A stretch of 64,000 bases of DNA from UBA1876 sp003446665 (lineage in GTDB: Bacteria > Synergistota > Synergistia > Synergistales > Thermovirgaceae). Position 1 is the stretch's first letter, and every line of letters begins with the position of its first letter. Below, one piece after another: positions 1 through 8,097 of the stretch. The position numbers and the translations under genes are program-made. Location: assembly GCA_040616305.1 (NCBI GenBank), contig CP159918.1:1860001-1924000 (forward strand). The letters are read 5' to 3'. The notes below the pieces were generated by a model. The model was not told the origin of the DNA. It did not search any database and saw nothing but the letters and a program-made list of their open reading frames with translations.

Positions 1-239
1 CCTTGCGTTAACATCCATCTATTTACAGGATCTATATTCAACAACAGATAAATTGTCTAATTTTTTAATGGTATCGTTTCAACTGGATTCAATCGCTCAG
101 CGTGGTATCAACTTCCAACATGCAAAAGGTCAAGTTGAGCGTTTGTCAAGGTGCGGGGGCACCGCAGCCATAATTTTTGGAAGAAGTTGCTGCCCAAACA
201 GCCGAGTGCCCCCTCTGATCCATTACAAACCCAATCCCT
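1..239. other. Non-coding edge of window
   Basis: No gene is supported here. It is the region downstream of the minus-strand permease. A short GC-rich hairpin near 152-165 (GGTGC/GCACC arms) could end permease transcription, but no clear T-run follows it. Confidence 0.4.
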
Positions 240-1646
240 TTATTGTGACTCTGCCTCGACCCTGGGAGCTATGCCTCTTTCCTCTGGCGTCCCGGGAATC
301 AGGCTATCGCAGATGGCTGCACAAATGCCTGCCACGGCCATGTGCGTCTTCAAAACGGCCCACACCATTCCGCCTAGAGTCGAAAGAAAGGTACCGTACT
401 CGGGGTTCATGAAAAGGTCCTGGTTGTTTTCGGCCCACCCTGGAAGCCCAAGAGCCATGAGGAAAGCGAAGCCCACTATAAGTACATTTCTTTGACTGCC
501 CATGTCGGCTCGCATCAGGATCTGGATGCCGAGAGCCCCTATGGTTCCGAAAAGGGCGATATAGGCGCCTCCGATGATGGGAGACGGCATAGTTGCTATC
601 AGGGCACCAAGCTTGGAGATAAAACTCAGGAGAATGAGAATAACCGCTCCGGTACGCACGACATAGCGGCTTGCCACTCCCGTTAAACCGATCAGCCCGA
701 TGTTCTCGGTATAAGAAGTAGTACCAACTGCCCCGAAAAGCCCTGCAAGAGCACAGTTAAGCCCTTCCGCACCTATTCCCCGGCTTATCATGTCGGGAGT
801 AGGGTCATCGAGCCCCGCAGCATAGGAACAGGAGTGGTAGTCCCCTATGGACTCGATCATCACGGCAAAGAAAGCTGCCAGTAGCGCACTGAAGGCCAGC
901 AGGCTGAACTTTGGAGGGCCCCAGGGCATGACCACCCTGAAGCGGAACCAGGGTGCCTCAACTACGCTGGAAAGGTCTATGAAGGCCGGATGGCCGGGAG
1001 GGAAAATCCCTGTAAGCGAAGCCAAAAGACACAGGACATAGACAAGCACAATTGAAGACAAGATCGCGAATATGTTAGCAAACTTGTTCTTGCTTACAAG
1101 GCTGAAAAACATGATGAGTATAACCACCAGAATGGAAACGGGCCAATAATTGGCAGCATTGCCTTCAACTGCGACCGAAGCAAGGGAAAACCCTATGGCC
1201 ATGATCGTCGGTCCTATAACGATGGGAGTGATTATCTTGCGAATCACACCGATGATCCTGCTGTATCCTATAAAAGAAAGCAAAAGGCCCCCGCTTATCA
1301 GACCTCCTCCCACGTACTGCATGACCACATTTGGTCCCAATGCACCATACGCGCCGATTATTGTCATGATCGACGGGATGAAACTGAAGCTGGAACCCTG
1401 AACTATGGGCAGTCCCGAACCCAGCTTCGGGTGAGTCTGGATCAACGTCGCCACACCCATGGCGAAATACACACAAGAAATGAATGCTCCCATCTGCGCG
1501 GTGTTCATCCCCATGGCCGGCCCAAAAATAAGAGGAACCAGCGTGGTCGCTCCGAAAAGGGTCAGTACGTGCTGAGCTCCCGCGAGTATCATGATCGGTG
1601 TCGGCGGCTTGTCGGTAAGACCATAAAAAACCTTCTTGCGTGCCAT
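240..1646 (-). CDS. NCS2 family nucleobase (uracil/xanthine) permease
   Basis: This is a proton-coupled nucleobase transporter of the NCS2 (UraA/PbuX/UapA) family in the inner membrane. The 468-residue product has the family length and about 12-14 hydrophobic segments. Its N-terminus (PPTPIMILAGAQHVLTLFGA) is the typical family opening, and the middle carries SIGDYHSCSYAAG and GLNCALAGLFGAVGTTSYTEN, the region that holds the substrate-binding TM8 and TM10 motifs. The ATG at 1646 has AGGAGG seven bases upstream; the GTG at 1652 lies inside that site and is less likely. It follows the xanthine-dehydrogenase operon after a hairpin, so it may have its own promoter. The neighbourhood suggests xanthine, uric acid or a related base as substrate; the sequence does not settle which. 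Confidence 0.9.
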   Translation of the reverse strand: MARKKVFYGLTDKPPTPIMILAGAQHVLTLFGATTLVPLIFGPAMGMNTAQMGAFISCVYFAMGVATLIQTHPKLGSGLPIVQGSSFSFIPSIMTIIGAYGALGPNVVMQYVGGGLISGGLLLSFIGYSRIIGVIRKIITPIVIGPTIMAIGFSLASVAVEGNAANYWPVSILVVILIMFFSLVSKNKFANIFAILSSIVLVYVLCLLASLTGIFPPGHPAFIDLSSVVEAPWFRFRVVMPWGPPKFSLLAFSALLAAFFAVMIESIGDYHSCSYAAGLDDPTPDMISRGIGAEGLNCALAGLFGAVGTTSYTENIGLIGLTGVASRYVVRTGAVILILLSFISKLGALIATMPSPIIGGAYIALFGTIGALGIQILMRADMGSQRNVLIVGFAFLMALGLPGWAENNQDLFMNPEYGTFLSTLGGMVWAVLKTHMAVAGICAAICDSLIPGTPEERGIAPRVEAESQ

Positions 1647-1798
1647 ATTCACACCTCCTGTTTTTGTGTTACTCCATCTCTTTCAATGGCTTTGGCTTTT
1701 GCCTTTCCAAAACACCGAAAAAGTCTGTCCCACCTCCCCTCTCTTATCGCTTGCATCCAGAATCCCGCCGGTGAAAAGGTCCACTAAAGCAATTTTCA

Positions 1799-1843
1799 CA
1801 GTTTGAGGGCAGCGAGGGCAAATGCCCCGTCGCCCTCAAACTG
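1799..1843 (-). terminator. Hairpin after xanthine dehydrogenase operon
   Basis: A perfect 12-bp inverted repeat (CAGTTTGAGGGC / GCCCTCAAACTG) encloses an inner GGGC/GCCC hairpin. It starts eight bases past the Mo-subunit stop. The T-run is good on the plus strand and poor on the minus strand, so termination of the minus-strand operon is likely but may be partial. A second repeat (GTGAAAA 1771-1777 / TTTTCAC 1793-1799) overlaps its edge. Confidence 0.55.
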
Positions 1844-1851
1844 TTTTTGTG

Positions 1852-4269
1852 TCAGAACCACTCTTTTTTGGCTTTTTTGTAGTTTTGCTCCTGAACGTAG
1901 GGATACTCCCAAAGATCTTCTTCACCCGTCTTGCTCATCTGCACGGCCTTGTAAACTCTTTCCCTCGAAAACGGGTAGGTATGTATGCGAACACCCAGGG
2001 CCTTGAAGAGGGCATTGCCGATGGCTGGAGCCGGGGAAATCATGGAGTGCTCCCCTATACCACGGTTTCCATAGGGAGAAAGCTCTTCCGGAGTTTCTTC
2101 CCAGAAGCTGTCGATTTCCTCAGGGATATCCTTTATGGTGGCCATCTTGTAATCGGTAAAGTCGGGCGTCAGAAGTCTGCCCTTTTCATCGTAGTACATG
2201 CCCTCCATAAGTCCAGCGGAAATTCCCTGCACTGTGCCGCCTTCTATCTGCCCCCGCACGTTCATGGGGCTTATGGCCTTGCCGACATCGTAACCGGAGC
2301 TTACGCGGTTTACTTCCACTTGGCCCGTCGCCGGGTCGACTTCTACGTCTATGCCGACAGCCCCTACTGTGAAGTGGACCACGCTCTTGGGCGACTGGCC
2401 CGTTTCGTTGTCGGGGTAAATCACATCGGGGGGTACAAAAGAACCTGTCCCTATGATAGGGCCCCCATGGTAATAACCATCTGGCATTTTGAAGCCGTTC
2501 TGGATTCTTTCGTCAAGAGGTTCAGCCTTGCCGGCACTGCGGCACTTGACGACGCCGTGCTCGATGATGATGCTTTCGGGCGGGACCTGCCAATATTGAG
2601 AGAAAAGGTTTATTATCTTCTCCCTGGCATCGGCTGCAGCTCTTTTTACAGCCATACCCATCGCCCAGCAGGATCGGCTTGCCACGGTCTGCCAGTCGTA
2701 GGGATGGGAGTTGGTGTCTGGGTAAATGCATCGGATCTTCTTGACAGGTATTCCGAGTTCCTCCGAGGCCATCTGCGCGAAGGATGTATACGTCCCCTGT
2801 CCCATGTCCATCGTGGCGGCAAGTATTTCAACGGTACCGTCTCCCAAAACCTTGACAATGGCCGATGAGGAGGCATCCGCGGGCTTCGCGGGAGCCTTTA
2901 TCGCAAGCGCCAGTCCCTTGCCCCGTTTCCAGCCTGGTCTTCGGGCTTCTTCTTCTTTGTTGATGCCCACCTTTTCGACTACTTTTTCGATTATCTTTCG
3001 AAGGGCATGGTTGTGCATGGGCATTCCAGTGCACGTTTGAAGTCCCGGCTCCAATATGTTTTTCAGCCTGAACTCGACGGGGTCCATCCCTATCTTGTGG
3101 GCCGCTATATCAATGATCGTCTCCATGACTCCCATCAGCTCCGGCAAGCCGAAGCCTCGATACGCGCCGCCGAAGGGCTTGTTGGTGTAAACGGCGTAAC
3201 TGTCCGTCCAGACGTTGGGAACGTAGTAGCATCCCGTCGAGGTATAGCCGGCGCTCCTTACAGGGTTGGCGCCGTATTCAGCCGAGACTCCCGTATCGAA
3301 ATAGAAGGTGTTTTTTATTCCAAGGATTTTCCCGTCCTTGTCTATGCCCATCTTTATTCTGGCCACGTATCCCTGTCTCACCCAGGAAGTCAGCATGACC
3401 TCCTCGCGGGAGATGTGAAGTTTCACCGGCCTGCCCTTGATGTCAGGATCCATGGCTCCCGCCAGGCAAAGGGCCTCAATGGTCATACCGGCCTTGCCTC
3501 CGAATCCGCCCCCTATTGGCGGAGCTATGACCCGGATCTTGTTAAGGGGATAACCCAAACCGGCTGCGATGATTTCCCTTGTGGCGAATACCGATTGAGC
3601 CGCGGTCCAGATGGTCAGGTAACCTGTGGCCGGGTCTTCTTTACAAATGCAGCAGTGGGGTTCAAGAAAACCATGGGCGATTTGCGGGCAGTTCACCGCC
3701 TCTTCCACGACATACTCCGATTCCTCGAACGCTTTTTCTACATCGCCCCTGCGGATACGGAACCAGTTCGCCAGATTTGTCCCGGGCTGAGGAACGATAA
3801 ATGGAACATGCTCATAGCTGTCCAGCTCGGGATGCACAAGAATAGAATTGTCAGTAGCTGCCTTAACGGGGTCGAAAATGGGCGTCAGTTCCTTGTATCT
3901 GGCCTTGACTTTGAGGGCCCCCTCTTCGGCGGCTTCTTCGGTCTCCGCAACTACCAGTGCTATGGGCTCGCCCACGTACCGCACCTTGCCTACAGCAAGC
4001 GGGGTGCGGTCACGCAGGTAAAGGCCGAACCTGTGTACGAACTGATCGCCCAGAATTACCTTGACCACGCCGGGGACTTTCATGGCTTCCGAGACATCTA
4101 TCGAAACGATCTCCCCATGGGCGATGGTAGACCTCGCCGCTTTGGCGTGGAGCAATTCAGGGCCGAACCTTAAATCATCCGTATACTGGAGGGTACCCGC
4201 AGCTTTCTCGACGTCGTATTGCCGTGTAACCCATTTGCCTACCCCGTCGTTTGTGATGGTCTGCTTCAT
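1852..4269 (-). CDS. Xanthine dehydrogenase family, molybdenum-binding subunit (set 1)
   Basis: Catalytic molybdopterin subunit of a xanthine dehydrogenase/aldehyde oxidase-type hydroxylase, about 805 residues. The N-terminal a/b hammerhead domain covers roughly residues 15-125 and the Mo-binding domains follow. Cofactor motifs are visible: GGGFGGK, AYRGFGLPE, MGQG, and near the C-terminus GNRGIGEHSM, whose Glu matches the catalytic base of the family. The start is the ATG at 4269, eight bases after GGGAGG; an upstream TTG at 4275 is too close to that site. The gene is last in a FAD-FeS-Mo operon, 12 bases after the FeS gene, and forms a complete three-part enzyme with it. Substrate is probably a purine such as xanthine or hypoxanthine, inferred from the nucleobase permease and nearby catabolic genes. 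Confidence 0.92.
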   Translation of the reverse strand: MKQTITNDGVGKWVTRQYDVEKAAGTLQYTDDLRFGPELLHAKAARSTIAHGEIVSIDVSEAMKVPGVVKVILGDQFVHRFGLYLRDRTPLAVGKVRYVGEPIALVVAETEEAAEEGALKVKARYKELTPIFDPVKAATDNSILVHPELDSYEHVPFIVPQPGTNLANWFRIRRGDVEKAFEESEYVVEEAVNCPQIAHGFLEPHCCICKEDPATGYLTIWTAAQSVFATREIIAAGLGYPLNKIRVIAPPIGGGFGGKAGMTIEALCLAGAMDPDIKGRPVKLHISREEVMLTSWVRQGYVARIKMGIDKDGKILGIKNTFYFDTGVSAEYGANPVRSAGYTSTGCYYVPNVWTDSYAVYTNKPFGGAYRGFGLPELMGVMETIIDIAAHKIGMDPVEFRLKNILEPGLQTCTGMPMHNHALRKIIEKVVEKVGINKEEEARRPGWKRGKGLALAIKAPAKPADASSSAIVKVLGDGTVEILAATMDMGQGTYTSFAQMASEELGIPVKKIRCIYPDTNSHPYDWQTVASRSCWAMGMAVKRAAADAREKIINLFSQYWQVPPESIIIEHGVVKCRSAGKAEPLDERIQNGFKMPDGYYHGGPIIGTGSFVPPDVIYPDNETGQSPKSVVHFTVGAVGIDVEVDPATGQVEVNRVSSGYDVGKAISPMNVRGQIEGGTVQGISAGLMEGMYYDEKGRLLTPDFTDYKMATIKDIPEEIDSFWEETPEELSPYGNRGIGEHSMISPAPAIGNALFKALGVRIHTYPFSRERVYKAVQMSKTGEEDLWEYPYVQEQNYKKAKKEWF

Positions 4270-4281
4270 GACCAACCCTCC

Positions 4282-4764
4282 CTACCTTCTTTCCTTCAGC
4301 ATCGCCGCCGCCTTGTGGACGGCACGAATTATGCTCACGTAACCCGTGCAGCGGCACAGGTTTCCCGAAAGACCTTCTTTTATCTGGTCATCCGTCGGGT
4401 CAGGGTGTCTGTTCAAAAGATCCACGGCGGCAAGGACCATTCCAGGAGTGCAGAAACCGCACTGGATGGCCCCTTCTTCAACAAAGGCCTTCTGTACCGG
4501 GTGAAGTTCGCCGTCCGGTCCAAGCAACCCCTCTGAAGTGACGATTTTCTTGCCTTCGGCCTCAACGGCGAGAACCATGCAGGACTTTTGCAACTTGCCG
4601 TCAAGCAGGACCGTGCAAGTCCCGCACTCCCCTTCCTCACAGCCCCTTTTGACGCTGGTAATGCCAAATTCCCTCAGGGCACGAAGAAGCGTGGTACGTG
4701 GCTCCACCTCCAGGGTGACGGGTTTACCGTTGAGTATGACGTTTATCGGTTGTTTAGTAGGCAT
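4282..4764 (-). CDS. Xanthine dehydrogenase family, [2Fe-2S] subunit (set 1)
   Basis: Small iron-sulfur subunit of 160 residues that moves electrons from the Mo site to FAD. The N-terminal plant-type ferredoxin domain has the Cys pattern CEEGECGTC plus a later Cys (about residues 42-62). The C-terminal helical domain binds the second cluster through CGFCTPGM and CRCTGY. Both clusters are therefore complete. It sits between the FAD gene (11-base gap upstream) and the Mo gene (12-base gap downstream), so the three are co-transcribed. The short length is typical for CoxS/XdhC-type subunits. Confidence 0.93.
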   Translation of the reverse strand: MPTKQPINVILNGKPVTLEVEPRTTLLRALREFGITSVKRGCEEGECGTCTVLLDGKLQKSCMVLAVEAEGKKIVTSEGLLGPDGELHPVQKAFVEEGAIQCGFCTPGMVLAAVDLLNRHPDPTDDQIKEGLSGNLCRCTGYVSIIRAVHKAAAMLKERR

Positions 4765-4775
4765 TTTTACCCCCC

Positions 4776-5636
4776 CTAGAACCTTTCAAGGCATTCGCGC
4801 AGCGCCTTTTTGGTGAGTTCTCCCACCATGGAGATCCGGTATTCCCTGCTGGCCCTGACATCGGTTATGGGATCCACACAGGCCATTGCCGCTTCGGCCA
4901 CTTTCTCAAGAAGGGACTCGTCCGGTGACACAACTCCCCTGAGGAGGTCTTCTGCGACCTTTGCCCGTACAGGCCTGGGAGTCACCGCTCCAAAAGAAAG
5001 CCTGTATTCCCTTCCACCGGGCTCGTCGGTGATTACGCAGGCCACGCCTACCTGGGCCAGATCCAGGGCGTTCCTTCGGCCCAGCTTGAGGTAACATCCC
5101 GCGGAGTGTCCCTTAGGCAGAGGGAACTCCACCGATTTCACAATTTCTCCTTTTTGCAAAACATTCTTCCTCGGTCCGGTTATGAACTCCATTACCGGGA
5201 CCTTCCTTTGACCTGCGGGACCCACCAGGTGCATTACACCCTCGTGCACACAACAAGGAGCTATCATGTCCCCTGATGGTACTGCCGAACACAAGTTGCC
5301 CACTACCGTAGCCTTGTTGCGCATCACGAAGTCCGAGTGGGAAAGGGCCGCATCCTTGAGGGCCGGGTAAAATTTTCCGACCTGTGGATGTTCCGCGACT
5401 TCGTTGACCGTGGCCAGTGCTCCGATCACCAATCCCCTGGAGGGATCGAAGGAAATTCCTTTAAGCTCCTCTATCAGGGAAAGATCAACGATCAACTCGG
5501 GGTGGACCAGGTTTTTTTTCATCCATACCAAAAGATCAGTGCCTCCGGCTTTGACTGCGGTATCGGGGCTGCTTCTGGAAAGAATCTCAAGAGCCTCTTT
5601 TAAAGAGGCTGGACGCTCCATCTCGAAAGCAAGCAT
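4776..5636 (-). CDS. Xanthine dehydrogenase family, FAD-binding subunit (set 1)
   Basis: Medium FAD subunit of 286 residues, the first gene of the three-subunit operon. The N-terminal FAD-binding PCMH-type fold shows KAGGTDLLVWMKKN near residues 30-45 and a second nucleotide loop, NKATVVGNLCSAVPSGD, near residues 105-122. The C-terminal CODH-type domain begins near residue 175. The ATG at 5636 is preceded by AGGGAG. It would pass electrons from the [2Fe-2S] subunit to NAD(P)+ or another acceptor. It is the only FAD subunit in the window, although two Mo/FeS pairs are present, so it might serve both; that is speculation. Confidence 0.9.
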   Translation of the reverse strand: MLAFEMERPASLKEALEILSRSSPDTAVKAGGTDLLVWMKKNLVHPELIVDLSLIEELKGISFDPSRGLVIGALATVNEVAEHPQVGKFYPALKDAALSHSDFVMRNKATVVGNLCSAVPSGDMIAPCCVHEGVMHLVGPAGQRKVPVMEFITGPRKNVLQKGEIVKSVEFPLPKGHSAGCYLKLGRRNALDLAQVGVACVITDEPGGREYRLSFGAVTPRPVRAKVAEDLLRGVVSPDESLLEKVAEAAMACVDPITDVRASREYRISMVGELTKKALRECLERF

Positions 5637-5730
5637 AAAACCACTCCCTTTATTTAGCCCGATCGTCTCTGCGGCATAAATTTTTGCCTGAGCCTGCTCC
5701 CCTTCTTTCTAAAATACGAAGGAAAGCGAA

Positions 5731-5757
5731 AGGGGAGATCCATGACCGGACCTCCCC
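5731..5757 (-). terminator. Terminator after the cyclase-family gene
   Basis: Hairpin with AGGGGAG/CTCCCCT arms, followed on the minus strand by a T-rich stretch (TTTCGCTTTCCTT). It lies 13 bases past the stop of the gene at 5770 and separates that operon from the xanthine dehydrogenase operon. Confidence 0.6.
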
Positions 5758-5769
5758 TCATTCTTTTAC

Positions 5770-6573
5770 CTATTCTTCCGCAAAAGCGACGATGCGGCTG
5801 ATGCAGGATTCACCGCCTACGAACCTCCAGGGGAAACACCCTATGGTCACGCGTTTTCCAAGGACCTTGTCAATGTCTCCTCCAAGGCATTCGGCATGGA
5901 TGATATTTTCCGGGAAAAGATCGATGTGCATCAACTGATAGTCTTCGGGCGGGAAGAAATCATCCAGACCCTTGCCGTATTTCTTCTTGAGGTGTGCATC
6001 GGCTTCCCTGGCCTGGGCCGGCATCCATTCCCTGATCTTCGTGTTCATCGGATGGTCCGCTGAACCGCAATCCACGCCGATCCACTTGATCTTGCGTTTC
6101 TTGCACCACTGCGCGAACTCGTTCGTCGGACCGGGGTGCTTGACCATGTAGCGCACCTCGTCGGCTTCCGGCTGATCCCAACCATAACGGTGGTAGCCGG
6201 TGTTGATGATCAGGATATCTCCGTCGTGGATATCGGCCCTTTCTTCGATGTCCTTACTGGTGTAAATACCGTAGTCTTCAGCGATGTCGGAAATATCAAC
6301 AACGACGCCGGGGCCTACCAGGAAGTTTTTGAGTTCGAGGCTGGCGATATCGCCACCATGAGTGCAAAAATGCACAGGCCCGTCAAGATGGGTTCCCACA
6401 TGGTTTGAGTGAGTCAAAAGCTGTCCGTTTGCTCCATTCGGAGCGAGCCGCTTGAAAAACTTTATCTGAAGCGGTTCATAAGTCGGCCACGGTGGAGTAA
6501 GGTGGCTCAAAGGAATCGTCAGATCGTAAATCGTCAGTTTGTCCCAGTTTTTCAGTTCCCAGTTAGCACTCAT
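5770..6573 (-). CDS. Cyclase family protein (metal-dependent amide hydrolase)
   Basis: A 267-residue protein of the cyclase family (PF04199), which includes bacterial kynurenine formamidase and isatin hydrolase. The signature metal motif HVGTHLDGPVHF is near residues 57-68, and a second conserved block containing GVDCGSADHP follows near residue 170. Members bind Zn or Mn and open cyclic or N-acyl amide bonds. It is the last gene of the DUF2877-FdrA-DUF1116 operon, 69 bases after the DUF1116 gene, with AGGAGG before the ATG. In that context it may hydrolyse an intermediate of purine or allantoin breakdown. The actual substrate is unknown and a different cyclic amide is equally possible. Confidence 0.85.
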   Translation of the reverse strand: MSANWELKNWDKLTIYDLTIPLSHLTPPWPTYEPLQIKFFKRLAPNGANGQLLTHSNHVGTHLDGPVHFCTHGGDIASLELKNFLVGPGVVVDISDIAEDYGIYTSKDIEERADIHDGDILIINTGYHRYGWDQPEADEVRYMVKHPGPTNEFAQWCKKRKIKWIGVDCGSADHPMNTKIREWMPAQAREADAHLKKKYGKGLDDFFPPEDYQLMHIDLFPENIIHAECLGGDIDKVLGKRVTIGCFPWRFVGGESCISRIVAFAEE

Positions 6574-6642
6574 TATTCAAACGCCTCCTTTTTGTTTTGA
6601 AGCCATGTTCTTAAAAACTAGCAATCCATCAAGCGCCGGTGG

Positions 6643-7902
6643 TTATTCCTCGAGATACCTGTCTACGAAAGCGGCTGCCGCTTTGTTGAAAGCCTCGGCG
6701 GGCATGCGGACTATTCCCGCTCCTACCTGGCCCTTTCCGGGTTCCCTGTGTGCCGCCCCGGTATCGAGCACCGGCGTGATGCCCGTTTCCACGACCTTTA
6801 TTACATCTATGCCGGTCGGACTGCCGCGGAAGTTCAGCGAGGGAATGGTGTACGTGTTGTTCTCGACCATGGTTATTTCATACATTTCGAAGGTGTACTT
6901 GGCCGCGTCTTCGGGCGTACCTCCTATAAACTGTACTATCGCAGGTGCCGCCGCAAGGGCGAAGCCGCCTATGCCCAGAGTCTCCATAATCGCGCTGTCC
7001 CCGATGTCCCTGTTTACATCGTCTTTGGTGAATCCCGGGAAAAGAAGGACGTCAGGCAACGCCGCCTCGCAGGTGAACCATTGATCACCGAGGCCGGATA
7101 TCCTGATTCCCATTTCCGTTCCGTTTCTGGCCATGGTCGTAACCAAAGAGGAACCCTCCACACCGTGGGCGGCTTCCGTGCTGGCTTTAGCTGCGGCCAT
7201 GGCTAGATTCAGGAAGAAATGGTCATTTTTGTCGATAAATCTGAAGATATCCGGAAGGTCGCCGATGTTCGGCGCGGCTTCGATTAAAAAAGGTGTTATA
7301 GCCCTGAAGAAAAGGCTCGTCCCGGCCTTGTTCCGGTTGTGCATTTCGTCTCCCATGTGCAGCGCCTGAGCCATTATATTCTTGAGGTCTATCCCGCCTT
7401 GCGCATTGAACGCCTCTTTCACGCCCGCATGAAGATTGGGATACAGGACATCGCGCATCCATTTGAGGTGCTCTATGACTTCCGGGGAGAACGCCCCCAT
7501 CCTCATGACCTTGCCCAATCCTTCGTTCATACTGCAGAAAGCCTTGTTCCCGCGATCTTCGTTCTCAACGATGAAAACGGGCATATTGGGGCTCGTGACA
7601 CCTGCCATGGGGCCTACGGCATGGTGGTGATGACAAGGGTCAAAGGTCACTTCACCCTTTTCGGCTATTTTCTGCGCTTCTTCCGGCGTTTCGGCCCAGC
7701 CCTCGTAAAGGCAGGCCGCCATGACGGCACCCCTCATGGGTCCCGACATGTTCTCCCAATCGATAGGGGGGCCGGCATGAAGAAGAACCCTTTCTCCCAT
7801 ATCTGGGATTACGTCTTTCGCCAGTCCCATACCCACCAGGATCGGCTGGGCGGAAAGCAGGCGGGAGATTGCCTCCTGATTCGCCTTATCGATATCAACC
7901 AT
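6643..7902 (-). CDS. allG: DUF1116 protein, AllG/YlbE-like oxamate carbamoyltransferase component
   Basis: A DUF1116 family protein of about 419 residues, related to E. coli YlbE (AllG). In E. coli, FdrA (AllF), YlbE (AllG) and YlbF (AllH) have been linked to the long-orphan oxamate carbamoyltransferase that splits oxalurate to oxamate and carbamoyl phosphate in anaerobic allantoin use. The segment DPCHHHHAVGPMAGV near residue 90 and the Gly-rich NSAIMETLGIGGFALAAAP-type block near residue 310 resemble family signatures. The ATG at 7902 has GAGGGG eight bases upstream; a GTG at 7911 is also in frame. It follows the 58-codon FdrA tail gene by 12 bases. No carbamate kinase gene, the expected next step, is seen in the window. 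Confidence 0.82.
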   Translation of the reverse strand: MVDIDKANQEAISRLLSAQPILVGMGLAKDVIPDMGERVLLHAGPPIDWENMSGPMRGAVMAACLYEGWAETPEEAQKIAEKGEVTFDPCHHHHAVGPMAGVTSPNMPVFIVENEDRGNKAFCSMNEGLGKVMRMGAFSPEVIEHLKWMRDVLYPNLHAGVKEAFNAQGGIDLKNIMAQALHMGDEMHNRNKAGTSLFFRAITPFLIEAAPNIGDLPDIFRFIDKNDHFFLNLAMAAAKASTEAAHGVEGSSLVTTMARNGTEMGIRISGLGDQWFTCEAALPDVLLFPGFTKDDVNRDIGDSAIMETLGIGGFALAAAPAIVQFIGGTPEDAAKYTFEMYEITMVENNTYTIPSLNFRGSPTGIDVIKVVETGITPVLDTGAAHREPGKGQVGAGIVRMPAEAFNKAAAAFVDRYLEE

Positions 7903-7914
7903 TCTTTTCACCCC

Positions 7915-8091
7915 TCACTTTTTCCTGAGTTTCTTCAGTTTCGACAACAGGTCAGACTCGACCTGGGGAGGACGCCAATCCATCTGGACGGTGGGAACCT
8001 CCTGCTCCTCCAGGTCCAGGGCGAACTGTTCCACTCCTATGTTGATGACCTTCGGCCCGTTTTTAAGCAGGTCCTGCAGTCGCTCATTCAT
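7915..8091 (-). CDS. Small FdrA C-terminal domain protein (58 aa)
   Basis: A 58-codon gene with an ATG at 8091, a GGGGTGAT ribosome site just upstream, and only a few bases between it and the FdrA stop. The product contains VINIGVEQFALDLEEQ and, after a short linker, TVQMDWRPP, ending in a basic tail (KLKKLRKK). As recalled, E. coli FdrA ends with a related segment (a NVGLE...-type block followed by VDWRPP), whereas the FdrA here stops short of it. The small protein is therefore best read as the detached C-terminal domain of FdrA. It probably joins the FdrA-AllG-AllH complex. The homology claim is from memory of the family and needs alignment. Confidence 0.75.
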   Translation of the reverse strand: MNERLQDLLKNGPKVINIGVEQFALDLEEQEVPTVQMDWRPPQVESDLLSKLKKLRKK

Positions 8092-8097
8092 CTTTTA

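Noticed and set aside
1653..1798. A purine or Moco riboswitch ahead of the nucleobase permease
   Set aside because: I looked for conserved cores of purine, xanthine (NMT1), preQ1 and Moco riboswitches and did not find them. Only a simple inverted repeat is present.
3007..4173. Long open frames antisense to the Mo subunit (388 codons here, also 1822-2868)
   Set aside because: They lie fully opposite a gene with clear motifs, have no ribosome sites and translate to low-complexity, His/Arg-rich sequence.
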